Part shown: piece after piece, positions 23,702 to 31,991 of the stretch
How the letters are laid out: every line of letters starts with the position of its first letter
Numbering within the stretch: the stretch's first letter is position 1
Assembly (NCBI GenBank): GCA_027622005.1
Contig: JAQBZH010000028.1
Coordinates: 1 to 32,055 of the forward strand
DNA length: 32,055 bases
DNA from: Bacteroidota bacterium
GTDB taxonomy: Bacteria; Bacteroidota; Rhodothermia; Rhodothermales; UBA10348
Direction of reading: 5' to 3'
Translations under genes and position numbers: made by a program
The notes under the pieces: generated by a model
Databases searched by the model: none
Told to the model about the DNA's origin: nothing
The model's input: the letters and a program-made list of their open reading frames with translations, nothing else

Positions 23702-26110
23702 CTATTCGTGTTTGAGAGCATCAACCGGATTGGCCAAAGACGCTTTTATCGTTTGGTAGGCAACGGTAATTAGGGAAATAGCTAAAACGCCCACTCCGAC
23801 CAAAAGTAAGGTACCGATCCCAAATGATACCCTGTAATTAAACGTGTCCAGCCATCGGTTCATGCCGATCCATGCCAGCGGGCTGCTGATCAGAAAAGCA
23901 ATCCCGACGTAGCGAGCAAAATCGGTCGAAAGGAGCATCATGATTTCAGAAGTACTGGCACCCATGACTTTCCGAACGCCTATTTCTTTAGTTCGTTGTT
24001 CGGCTGTAAACGAGGCTAGTCCAAACAAACCTAAGCACGCGATCAAGATGGTTAAGAAGGAAAAGCCACCGAACAGGCGACCTAGCGTTAGGTCTGACGC
24101 ATACAATTTGTCGACGTCATCATCGAGAAACGAATACTGATAGATGTAGGCGGGATAGAGGGCTTGCCAAATCTGTCCAATTTCCTCGACGGCTTGCCCC
24201 GCAGATCCGGCACGAATCCGAATGAGCGCATAAAAATAGGCCTGCTCGTTAAAAACCCTGAAAACAGCCGGTTCGAGGGGCTCGTGAAGCGACTCTGCGT
24301 GAAAATCTTTGATTACGCCAATGACTTCTCCAGTGAAATTACCTCCTGGAAACGAAACCCTTCGGCCGACAGAACTCGCAGGGTCCTCCCATCCAAACCC
24401 TTTCATGGCCGACTCGTTGATAACCCACGCCCCCAAGGAATCCGTTGGGTGGTCCTCACTGTGTGTTCTGCCCGCCAGAACAGTCAGGCCCAATGTCTCC
24501 GCAAAATCGAAATCAGTTGCGAAATTTTGAGTCAGCATTTGTTCGTCTTGAGGAGCATCTTCTGGGGCAACGAGGCTATTTTGAATGAAATACCCCGGCG
24601 CAGCGCTCGACGCCGTCATACCAATAACTGAAGGTAATTCCGTCACCCGATCCTTAAACATCGGGTAGAGTGTCCGAATATTTGGGTCAGAAAGTTGTAG
24701 GACAATCACTTGCTCACGATCAAATCCCAAATCCATTTTTCGGGTGAAGTCTAATTGGCGAAATACCACGACGGTCGCAATAATGAGCGCGATTGAAGTC
24801 GAAAACTGAAATACCACGAGGACTTTTCGTAGAAGCCCCCCGCCTTTGGATCCTGCGTTTCCCCCTTTCAACGTGCTAGCGGGAGAAAATGAAGAGAGGA
24901 AAAAGGCTGGGTAACTGCCTGCTGCGACGCCGCAAAGCAGCGTTATGGACAGAAAGAGAAGCGCTGCTGAAGCAAATCCTCCCGACAACAAAGAGAGGCT
25001 TTTTTGCGCCGCCGAATTGAACGATGGCAGAATCATTAACACCAGCCCAACCGCCAAAATCATAGACATCAAAGACAGCACAATTGATTCGCCTAGAAAC
25101 TGACGAATCAGCTGAGGACGTTCGGCGCCCAAAACCTTTCGAATGCCCACCTCGCGCGATCGGCTCGCCGATCGCGCCGTAGCAAGGTTCATATAATTGA
25201 TGCACGCAATCACCAAAATAAACAGCGCGATTGCGCCAAGCGCATACACCGTTCCGAGATTACCGTTAGCTAGGATTTCGTTGTCGAGATGCGACTCGAG
25301 ATGGATTGACTCAATCGGTTGCAGAAAAGAAGTCAACTTCGCTCCAACCGATTCCAGAATGGGTCCTATCGTTCGAACTATATAATCGTCAATTTTGGCC
25401 GTTACAGCAGCAACATCCGCGCCTTCAGACAGCAAAACGTAGCTGTACATCGCGAAAGCCAGGTTCTGTTGTAAAAAGTTTTCTCCGTATATCGGCGTAT
25501 TTAACGAAGACATCGAAGCCAGAAAATCGGCCTTAAAGTGCGACTGTTGCCGTATATCTTTGATAATGCCGGTGACGGTAAAGTCGTAAGAATTGTCCAG
25601 TCGTAAATTTTGTCCAAGTGCCTCCGTTCCGGGAAAGTACTTGGCTGCCATCGATTCCGTGATGACAACAGAAAAAGGCGCTGACAAAGCTCCGCTCTGC
25701 GTCCCCCTGATTAGTTCAAACGAAAACACATCAAACGCCGTAGAATCGATAAAAACGAACCCTTTTTCGTAAAACTTGAGGTCGTCCTTGGCTACTAGCC
25801 ACATCTGGTTTGGAGGGCGCAACCGGACCATTGATTCAATTTCCGGTATTTCATCATCCAGTTCTGGAGCCCAACTGGGGGACGACATGGCCGTCCTCAT
25901 ATCACCATTTGGGGTCACTCCCTCAATGGCCACTCGATAAATGCGATCGCTATTTTGATGATGACGATCGTAAGAGAGTTCATCCGTAATAAATAGCGTA
26001 ATGACGAAGAACGCCGCGATCCCCACCGCCAAACCGACTATGTTGATCAGGGCGTATCCGGGATGAGTCCGAATGAGTCGGAGCGCTATGGCTAAATAAT
26101 TACTGAACAT
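23702..26110 (-). CDS. ABC transporter permease, duplicated FtsX/MacB type (802 aa)
   Basis: First gene of the minus-strand ABC set and a paralogue of the 811-residue permease. The N-terminal helix IVGLAVGIAAFFVITLFITD (~24-43) leads into an extracytoplasmic domain, then helices around ~285-420 with the loop REVGIRKVLGAERPQL, a second extracytoplasmic domain, and terminal helices with the loop RTKEIGVRKVMGASTSEI. It ends in NPVDALKHE. The permease pair probably pairs with the adjacent ATPase, whose gene carries a nonsense codon. No HlyD/MacA-type adaptor is present. The cargo cannot be inferred. The 134-base leader upstream contains no recognisable regulator site. Confidence 0.92.
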   Translation of the reverse strand: MFSNYLAIALRLIRTHPGYALINIVGLAVGIAAFFVITLFITDELSYDRHHQNSDRIYRVAIEGVTPNGDMRTAMSSPSWAPELDDEIPEIESMVRLRPPNQMWLVAKDDLKFYEKGFVFIDSTAFDVFSFELIRGTQSGALSAPFSVVITESMAAKYFPGTEALGQNLRLDNSYDFTVTGIIKDIRQQSHFKADFLASMSSLNTPIYGENFLQQNLAFAMYSYVLLSEGADVAAVTAKIDDYIVRTIGPILESVGAKLTSFLQPIESIHLESHLDNEILANGNLGTVYALGAIALFILVIACINYMNLATARSASRSREVGIRKVLGAERPQLIRQFLGESIVLSLMSMILAVGLVLMILPSFNSAAQKSLSLLSGGFASAALLFLSITLLCGVAAGSYPAFFLSSFSPASTLKGGNAGSKGGGLLRKVLVVFQFSTSIALIIATVVVFRQLDFTRKMDLGFDREQVIVLQLSDPNIRTLYPMFKDRVTELPSVIGMTASSAAPGYFIQNSLVAPEDAPQDEQMLTQNFATDFDFAETLGLTVLAGRTHSEDHPTDSLGAWVINESAMKGFGWEDPASSVGRRVSFPGGNFTGEVIGVIKDFHAESLHEPLEPAVFRVFNEQAYFYALIRIRAGSAGQAVEEIGQIWQALYPAYIYQYSFLDDDVDKLYASDLTLGRLFGGFSFLTILIACLGLFGLASFTAEQRTKEIGVRKVMGASTSEIMMLLSTDFARYVGIAFLISSPLAWIGMNRWLDTFNYRVSFGIGTLLLVGVGVLAISLITVAYQTIKASLANPVDALKHE

Positions 26111-26244
26111 TGCAAATGGAGGGAAGTAACGGGCGGCACTGAGATGACCATAGTGTAACGTGAAAAGAAAGCAACAAGTTACGGGTCTCTCAGTCTACGC
26201 AATTGACTTTAAAGACTTCAATGGTTCCTGAATCGGCACTAAAA

Positions 26245-28569
26245 TCACGAAGCGAGCGCCTTTTCCAGCAACGTTTTTACGGTCGATGGATTAGCAGCGC
26301 CCCCTGATTTGGCCATTACTTGACCCATAAAAAATCCAATCAAGCCCGTTTTACCTCCTTGGTAGGCTTCCACCCGGTCTGGGTAAGCTTTAAGGACGTC
26401 GTTAACCATGGTGAGTAGCAGACTTTCATCTGAAATCTGTTTGAGTCCCAACCGATTTACGATAGCATCGGCTGTTTCACCCGTCGACACCATCTCTACG
26501 AGTACCTCTTTGGCTTGCCGGCTCGATAGCGTATTGGAAGCGTGCAATTCCACAAAATCAGCGAACTGCTTGGCCGAGAATGGTAGTGCGCCGATTCCGT
26601 CGTCAGGTAGAAGCGGCCGTAGTTCGTTGATCAGCCAATTGGCCACGGAAATACTTGGTGCTGTTTTGGAGGCCTCTTCGAAAAACGAAGCGATGCGGGG
26701 TCGCTGAGCAAGGATGGCGGCGTCGTCAAGACCAACCCCGTAAGTGGCTTCTAACCAGTTCGCACGGTCCACCGTCACTTTATCAAGCCCTTCTAAGGGG
26801 TCTCGAACAACGGGAGCAGCATCTGTGGTTGATTCTTTGCGTGAGGGGGCCGATTTGACGGGTACTTCAGCCTTTTCCCACGTATCTCGGAGGGTGATCG
26901 TCTGATTCCAAACTGTTTTCCCTTTTTCCAGTTCATTGGGATCCAGAAAAAAGAAGCCCTGCCGTTCAAATTGATATCGATCTAGGGCATCCTTTCCTGA
27001 AGCTGCGGGCTCAATGATGGCTTGCCGGATAGATACAGACGAAGGATTGAGGTGTGAGATGAAGGACTCACCGTCTTTGACGTCGTCTGGATCAGGTACA
27101 CTAAATAAGCGATCATACAATCGGACCTCTGCGGGCACCCCTTTGGAGGCAGAGACCCAGTGAATCGTGCCTTTAACCTTGCGTCCAGAGGTTTCTCCTG
27201 ACTTTGTATCCAAATCGGCCGAACAATGCAGTTCTAAGACGCGCCCCGATTCGTCCTTGATGACCTGATCACAGCGAATAATGTATCCGTAGCGTAGGCG
27301 AACTTCTCCTCCAGGGCTTAACCGATGGAAGTTTTTGGAGGGCGACTCCATAAAGTCCGATTGTTCGATAAAGATTTCCCGGGTTAAAGGGACCAGGCGC
27401 ATGCCTTCTTTTGGAATGTCATGTGGCCAGTAAGAAGCCTCTAATTCCTCGATCGCCCCCGGTTCTATATTGGTCAGGACCACTTTTAAAGGGTCAATCA
27501 CGCACATTACGCGGGGTGCTCGCGTGTTCAAATCGTCTCGAACAGCGAATTCAAGCATGGCCATGTCAACCCGGTTGTCTGCCTTGGCAACGCCGATCAT
27601 ATCACAAAAACGGCGGAGTGCTTCTGGCGTATACCCACGGCGCCTCATACCCGAAATGGTGGGCATTCGAGGGTCATCCCATCCATCCACGTGATTCTCT
27701 TTTACCAACTGGAGCAATTTTCGCTTACTAGTAACCGTATAGTCGAGATTTAACCGCGCCGATTCGTACTGATGCGGTCTGGGATCGGGAAACAGCGCTT
27801 CCACCAACCAATCGTATAAAGGCCGGTGTACGTCAAATTCTAGCGTACAAAGCGAATGGGTTATGCCTTCAATAGCGTCCGAGAGGGGATGGGCAAAGTC
27901 ATACAACGGGTAAATAGGCCAGTCATTCCCTCGGCGATAATGCTCGGCTTTTTTAATTCGATAGAGAACGGGATCTCGCATCAACATATTGGGAGATGCC
28001 ATATCGATCTTTGCCCTTAACACGTGTGCTCCGTCCGCAAATTCCCCGGCGCGCATCGCGGCAAACAAATCTAAATTTTCCTCAACTGACCGATTTCGAA
28101 AAGGACTATGCGTTCCTGGTTCGGTCACGGTCCCGCGGTTGGCGCGAATTTCTTCCCCGGTTTGGCTATCAATAAACGCTTTGTCTCCTCGAATAAGTCG
28201 AACGGCCATGTCATAGAGCTGCTCGAAATAGTCTGAGGCATAATATTCGTGGACACCCCAATCAAATCCTAACCAATTGATGTCGCGCTTCATGGCGCGC
28301 ACATACTCCATATCCTCGGTTTCTGGGTTGGTATCGTCGAAACGAAGATGACAGCGTCCGCTAAATTCTGCGGCGAGGCTGAAATTCAGGCAGATAGCTT
28401 TCGCGTGACCAATATGCGGATATCCATTGGGTTCTGGCGGGAATCGGGTGATAATCTCCGTTTTAACCCGTCCAGATGCTCGATCATTATCGATGATCTG
28501 TTGGATAAAATTTCTGCTTTCCCGCCTTGCGGGCATCGTCGAGTCAGGTGGGGTCACCGGCGCTTCCAA
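26245..28569 (-). CDS. glnS: Glutaminyl-tRNA synthetase with GatB/YqeY-like C-terminal domain
   Basis: A class I synthetase of 774 residues that charges tRNA-Gln. The HIGH motif is in PPEPNGYPHIGHAKA (residues ~44-58) and the KMSKS-equivalent is TVTSKRKL. The catalytic and anticodon-binding parts account for the first ~570 residues, the usual GlnRS size. The remaining ~170 residues are not part of a standard GlnRS: after a Pro/Ser/Lys linker they resemble the GatB cradle and tail (YqeY) domain, ending in GFFMGQVMAKSGGAANPSTV. GlnRS proteins with such a tail are known, for example from Deinococcus, where it helps tRNA binding. The first in-frame ATG was used. It is divergent from a GNAT gene 67 bases away. 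Confidence 0.95.
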   Translation of the reverse strand: MEAPVTPPDSTMPARRESRNFIQQIIDNDRASGRVKTEIITRFPPEPNGYPHIGHAKAICLNFSLAAEFSGRCHLRFDDTNPETEDMEYVRAMKRDINWLGFDWGVHEYYASDYFEQLYDMAVRLIRGDKAFIDSQTGEEIRANRGTVTEPGTHSPFRNRSVEENLDLFAAMRAGEFADGAHVLRAKIDMASPNMLMRDPVLYRIKKAEHYRRGNDWPIYPLYDFAHPLSDAIEGITHSLCTLEFDVHRPLYDWLVEALFPDPRPHQYESARLNLDYTVTSKRKLLQLVKENHVDGWDDPRMPTISGMRRRGYTPEALRRFCDMIGVAKADNRVDMAMLEFAVRDDLNTRAPRVMCVIDPLKVVLTNIEPGAIEELEASYWPHDIPKEGMRLVPLTREIFIEQSDFMESPSKNFHRLSPGGEVRLRYGYIIRCDQVIKDESGRVLELHCSADLDTKSGETSGRKVKGTIHWVSASKGVPAEVRLYDRLFSVPDPDDVKDGESFISHLNPSSVSIRQAIIEPAASGKDALDRYQFERQGFFFLDPNELEKGKTVWNQTITLRDTWEKAEVPVKSAPSRKESTTDAAPVVRDPLEGLDKVTVDRANWLEATYGVGLDDAAILAQRPRIASFFEEASKTAPSISVANWLINELRPLLPDDGIGALPFSAKQFADFVELHASNTLSSRQAKEVLVEMVSTGETADAIVNRLGLKQISDESLLLTMVNDVLKAYPDRVEAYQGGKTGLIGFFMGQVMAKSGGAANPSTVKTLLEKALAS

Positions 28570-28636
28570 TAGGTTGATGCTGAACTTTCGATTACACGCT
28601 TTCGAAACTAATAAAATCCCAGACAGTGTACGGTTT

Positions 28637-29158
28637 ATGAAGAAAATCCACGCTCGAACAGAACGATTGTTACTCAGGGATTGGGATTCGGATGATCTGG
28701 ATGCCTATGCGGCTATCATTGCAGATCCCCTTGTAATGGAGCACATTGGCGATGGAAAACCCAGACCCAGAAGTCAGGCGGAGGAGTTTATTCGAATAGT
28801 TATGGCCCACCAACAATCGAGAGGTTGGACTCGGTTCGCAGTGGAACACACCGCCTCGGGGCAATTGATGGGTTTTTGTGGTGTGGATGATAAAACCGGG
28901 CAGTACGATTTTGGCTGGCGATATGCCAGATCGTTTTGGGGTTCTGGTTTTGGCTTCGAAGCCGCTTCTGCGGCCCTGTGGGTGTGTCAAAACACGTTTT
29001 CACTAACGCACATCATCTCTAAATCATATCCTGAAAACGAAGGCTCTATTCGAATCATGCAGAAAATGGGCATGATACAAATAGGCGAGGGGACGGATTT
29101 TGGCCGCCCCCTCGTCATCTATGGTTTTGCTTCGGAATGGCCGGACGGACTTATCTAG
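28637..29158 (+). CDS. GNAT-family N-acetyltransferase (RimJ/RimL type)
   Basis: A 173-residue acetyltransferase beginning MKKIHARTERLLLRDWDSDD, the usual start of the RimJ/RimL-like group. The central strand GQYDFGWRYARSFWGSGFGF carries the acetyl-CoA-binding turn, followed by a helix (EAASAALWVC). The C-terminal YPENEGSIRIMQKMGM is the typical NxxSxRxxEKxGF-like motif. The frame stays open 70 codons further upstream, but that part is antisense to glnS and lacks homology-like sequence, so I placed the start at 28637. The acceptor is unknown; amino acids, proteins or small amines are all possible. Confidence 0.85.
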   Translation: MKKIHARTERLLLRDWDSDDLDAYAAIIADPLVMEHIGDGKPRPRSQAEEFIRIVMAHQQSRGWTRFAVEHTASGQLMGFCGVDDKTGQYDFGWRYARSFWGSGFGFEAASAALWVCQNTFSLTHIISKSYPENEGSIRIMQKMGMIQIGEGTDFGRPLVIYGFASEWPDGLI

Positions 29159-29193
29159 CCGTCATTAACCGCGAATCATTCGTGGAATCGGAA

Positions 29194-30324
29194 TTACCGA
29201 CCCTCGTTAATAATCACATTTCCGTTAGTCGTCCGAATTTTGACCTTATTGCGGCCGCCATTTACAGAACCTGTTCCTGTAATGACGCCTCCGCTTCTCC
29301 AACGACTATCTGATTTGCGATCCTCCTTAGACACCGACATGTCGAAATCGGACTCAATGCCGTATTCCTCATCATCAGCGTCGCGGGTTAATTTGATTTC
29401 AATGTCAAATGCCATGGAAAGGCCTGTAGGGACATTGATTTCGACGGAGCCGCCCATTGATTCCAAAACGATGTGCCGGTCGCCGTCTTTTCCTCCAACC
29501 ATGGTAACAAATATGTCGCCGCCCATGGTGTTGGCTTCAATCCAACCATCAATCTCATCGACTTGAATATCGCCACCCATCGTGGTCGCTTTGACGAATT
29601 TGGCCGCTTTTCGAATGGAAATTTCACCGCCCATCGTGTGAAGGTCCGCTCCGTAAAGGGCTTCATCGACGTTAACATCTCCGCCCATTGTATTGATTTT
29701 AACTTCGCTGTTGGCCCCACCTTTGCCTGATTTCACGTTGTTATGGGTAACGTCGCCTCCCATCGTGGTGCCCTCGACAGAGCCCGTCACATCAATGATG
29801 TCTACATCGCCCCCCATCGTGTGCACAGAGCCATCAACGGTTGAGTTGGTCAGTTCGATATCGCCGCCCATGGTCGAAAAATCTACGTGGCCGGTTAATC
29901 CGGTAAGCACGATGTCGCCGCCCATGCTCGATCCTTCGATGTCTCCATCGACGTCTTCAATGTGAACGTCTCCACCGGTCAAAGAAATGTCGAGATTAAA
30001 CTTGCGAGGAACACGGATAACCAAATTGATATCAGCCCGTGATCGACGTTTTTTGAATTCGGATGATACTTCAATCCCTTTTGAAGATTGCTCCATGCTG
30101 ATCGTGATATCATCTTTGTCCCGTCCGTCAATATTGACTGTGACCTCGACTTGGTTTCGGTCCCAACCCGTAATGGTGACGTCGCCACCGGTTTCAAGAT
30201 CCAATTCGAGCTTTTGGCCAGCCGACACGTCAAACGTGCGATGTGCGTTTTGCGCTTTGGCGGTCCCAAAGAAAAAGGAGAGTAAGAGTGATAATGCCAG
30301 AAGGCGAGAATATTTGTAAATCAT
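29194..30324 (-). CDS. DUF4097-like secreted protein with MGGD repeats
   Basis: A 376-residue exported protein with a signal peptide (MIYKYSRLLALSLLLSFFFGTAKA, cut after AKA or AKAQ). From residue ~48 it contains eleven GGD-type turns about 20 residues apart: two TGGD, then eight [ST]MGGD/E and a final SMGGS. Representative units are DGSVHTMGGDVDIIDVTG and GSVEGTTMGGDVTHNN. Such periodicity predicts a right-handed beta-helix or beta-roll of the DUF4097/adhesin-like type. The C-terminus has KIRTTNGNVIINEGR, again a DUF4097 feature. It would act in the periplasm or outside the cell. The function is not established for the family. It ends 35 bases from the convergent GNAT gene. Confidence 0.8.
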   Translation of the reverse strand: MIYKYSRLLALSLLLSFFFGTAKAQNAHRTFDVSAGQKLELDLETGGDVTITGWDRNQVEVTVNIDGRDKDDITISMEQSSKGIEVSSEFKKRRSRADINLVIRVPRKFNLDISLTGGDVHIEDVDGDIEGSSMGGDIVLTGLTGHVDFSTMGGDIELTNSTVDGSVHTMGGDVDIIDVTGSVEGTTMGGDVTHNNVKSGKGGANSEVKINTMGGDVNVDEALYGADLHTMGGEISIRKAAKFVKATTMGGDIQVDEIDGWIEANTMGGDIFVTMVGGKDGDRHIVLESMGGSVEINVPTGLSMAFDIEIKLTRDADDEEYGIESDFDMSVSKEDRKSDSRWRSGGVITGTGSVNGGRNKVKIRTTNGNVIINEGR

Positions 30325-30415
30325 AGGTGTGGCGTGATAATCGCCAATGGGTTTAACTGAAGTGTTAGTGCTCCTTAGACAAAAGAGAATATTAAAAGGT
30401 TGGCACGCCTACCGA

Positions 30416-31243
30416 TTAATCCGTTTTAATAACTCTTGGGATCATCCATCTGACCAACCCCGGCGATAAACGGACCAACCATGGGGCAAACCGCTCCCAT
30501 CCGCCAATCAAAAGAAGGGCTTTTTGGCGCTCCAGGCCACGGACGGCTCGCTTGGCAAACGTTTTCGCGGGCATGGCCTTCAGATGCTCTTCATCCATTT
30601 GGCCAAACGTTGAATGTCCATTCGTCAGAGAGTAGATACTAAAATCGGTGTTTACATAACCGGGGCAAACGATGGATAAAGAAACGCCCGATTGGAACAG
30701 TTCTGAACGGAGGCCTTCATAGTAGCCGTGCAATGCATGCTTCGTAGCGGCGTACATGCCGCGTCGAGGCGAGGAAATGAAACCCCGAATACTGCTAATA
30801 ACCACAATCTGGCCGCTTCGATTGCTTAAAAAGTGAGGTAAAATGGTCCTCGTAAGCGAAGTGCAACCAAAGAAATTGACGTCCATCAACCGGCGCTCCA
30901 TTTCCAGATCTGAGTCTGCTATAGACGACCTTTGTCCGATGCCTGCGTTAACAATAATGGTATCTAGTCTTGAAAACCGGGCCAAGATGGCCTCAAAAGC
31001 GGAAGCGTGAGTTTCGAAACGGGTTACGTCGAGTGGAACAATCATGTGGTTTTCAGGACTTTGGCATTCTGCCAAAACCGCCTCCAATTGCTCTTGTCGA
31101 CGTGCCGACAGTACCAAATGAGCTCCTTTAGAAGCCAATTCAACCGCCAATGCGGCACCAATTCCACTGGAGGCTCCTGTAATCCAGACAACTTTGCCGT
31201 TGTAGAACCCGTTATTGATGGTGTGCTGAGTGTTGGTATTCAT
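30416..31243 (-). CDS. Short-chain dehydrogenase/reductase (DltE/DHRS7-like)
   Basis: A 275-residue SDR starting MNTNTQHTINNGFYNGK. The open frame extends 29 codons further upstream, but that sequence (RQDSHLILQSRP) is not SDR-like. The cofactor motif is TGASSGIGAA (~22-31), NAG is at 99-101, and the catalytic set is Ser in VVISSIRG (~150-151) with Tyr164 and Lys168 in MYAATKHAL. A basic SARRQ after the second strand suggests NADP(H). The C-terminal ~50 residues (WERFAPWLVRLSPGLVRWM) look membrane-associated, a feature of the DHRS7B-like group acting on lipids. The substrate is unknown. It is separated from the next gene upstream by a strong terminator. Confidence 0.87.
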   Translation of the reverse strand: MNTNTQHTINNGFYNGKVVWITGASSGIGAALAVELASKGAHLVLSARRQEQLEAVLAECQSPENHMIVPLDVTRFETHASAFEAILARFSRLDTIIVNAGIGQRSSIADSDLEMERRLMDVNFFGCTSLTRTILPHFLSNRSGQIVVISSIRGFISSPRRGMYAATKHALHGYYEGLRSELFQSGVSLSIVCPGYVNTDFSIYSLTNGHSTFGQMDEEHLKAMPAKTFAKRAVRGLERQKALLLIGGWERFAPWLVRLSPGLVRWMIPRVIKTD

Positions 31244-31394
31244 CGATCTGTTTTGACCCGTTAACGGCAAGGGACGTGATTGAAGGATAAGATGCGAATC
31301 CTGCCGCTCAAAAGTCCGGCCTTTTAGCAATCGAGCTCGTGGAAGTTAAGCTACCGGAAATTGAAGGGCCGAATCTACAAAGGCCCAAAATGAA

Positions 31395-31426
31395 AAGGCG
31401 GTGGCTGCTTTCGCAGCCACCGCCTT
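31395..31426 (-). terminator. Intrinsic terminator with 14-bp perfect stem
   Basis: AAGGCGGTGGCTGC (31395-31408) pairs perfectly with GCAGCCACCGCCTT (31413-31426) around the 4-base loop TTTC. On the minus strand it is followed by TTTTCATTTT, a U-tract typical of a rho-independent terminator for the 89-residue gene, which ends 24 bases earlier. A short AAAA on the other side would make it weakly bidirectional. Confidence 0.9.
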
Positions 31427-31449
31427 AAAATCACCAAAATCCGAAATCT

Positions 31450-31719
31450 TTAGCTTTCAGGAAGGATCGAGCGCCTGAACATAACCGGGACTAGGTTACC
31501 ATCCGGTACGCCGATCTGGACGAGTTCCCATCCTGGATCATAACCGTGAATCAGCTCTCGAAGTCGTTGGATCTTCAGCGAGGTATCATACCCTCCTTGA
31601 GACCAATCAAAAGACTCGAGACGATAATTCATGAGGCGTTTTTTCCCATTGACCGTCACTTCAACATCGACAGTCTGATTGCTTTGTAAACTGGGTACTT
31701 GAATACAGATCTGTTTCAT
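31450..31719 (-). CDS. Small conserved-looking hypothetical protein (89 aa)
   Basis: An 89-residue protein beginning MKQICIQVPSLQSNQ. I do not recognise the family. It looks like a single small alpha/beta domain: a first strand MKQICIQVP, a strand VDVEVTVNGKKRLMNYRLES, a helix around TSLKIQRLRELIHGYD and a final strand WELVQIGVPDGNLVPVMFRR. It has no signal peptide or membrane segment. A TAnnTTTG promoter upstream and a perfect intrinsic terminator downstream bracket it as a monocistronic unit, which argues that it is a real gene. It lies next to an ABC ATPase remnant with no obvious functional link. Confidence 0.68.
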   Translation of the reverse strand: MKQICIQVPSLQSNQTVDVEVTVNGKKRLMNYRLESFDWSQGGYDTSLKIQRLRELIHGYDPGWELVQIGVPDGNLVPVMFRRSILPES

Positions 31720-31765
31720 GGCGGATCAGGTAAATGGGTTCGTTTACTTGGTACTTGGCTTCCGA

Positions 31766-31794
31766 CAAATATAAGCAACTAGGCGTGCGCCATA
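31766..31794 (-). promoter_or_regulatory. Bacteroidota-type promoter for the 89-aa gene
   Basis: On the minus strand TATATTTG (31766-31773) matches the -7 consensus TAnnTTTG. TATG (31791-31794), 17 bases upstream, is one mismatch from TTTG. The predicted transcription start is about 40 bases before the ATG at 31719. The -33 part lies within the end of the ABC ATPase remnant. Confidence 0.5.
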
Positions 31795-31991
31795 CTTCCT
31801 TGAATCACATTTTCAGTAACTACATGGCCATCAAAGAGATGGATAATGCGTTGGCTGTATTCTGCGTCAGAAGGAGAGTGCGTCACCATCGCAATGGTTG
31901 TACCTGCTTGATTTAATTTCGTCAAGAGGTTCATAACTTCCTCACCGTGTGTCGAATCCAAGTTTCCTGTAGGCTCATCCGCTAGGAGAGA
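31779..31991 (-). pseudogene. C-terminal fragment of an ABC transporter ATPase
   Basis: The frame encodes only the end of a MacB/LolD-type ATPase: SLLADEPTGNLDSTHGEEVM (Walker B and D-loop), then GTTIAMVTHSPSDAEYSQRI (H-loop His) and the tail FDGHVVTENVIQGSMAHA with a TAG stop. Walker A, the Q-loop and the signature motif are missing. Recognisable sequence stops at 31991, where DNA that looks like a transposon end begins. The rest of the gene may lie beyond the window, on the far side of the insertion. Confidence 0.78.

Noticed and set aside
28427-28636. 70-codon upstream extension of the GNAT acetyltransferase
   Set aside because: Antisense to the GlnRS N-terminus and without GNAT-like sequence; the ATG at 28637 begins the conserved part.
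31244-31330. 29-codon N-terminal extension of the second SDR
   Set aside because: Not SDR-like; the start at 31243 gives a normal N-terminus just before the cofactor motif.
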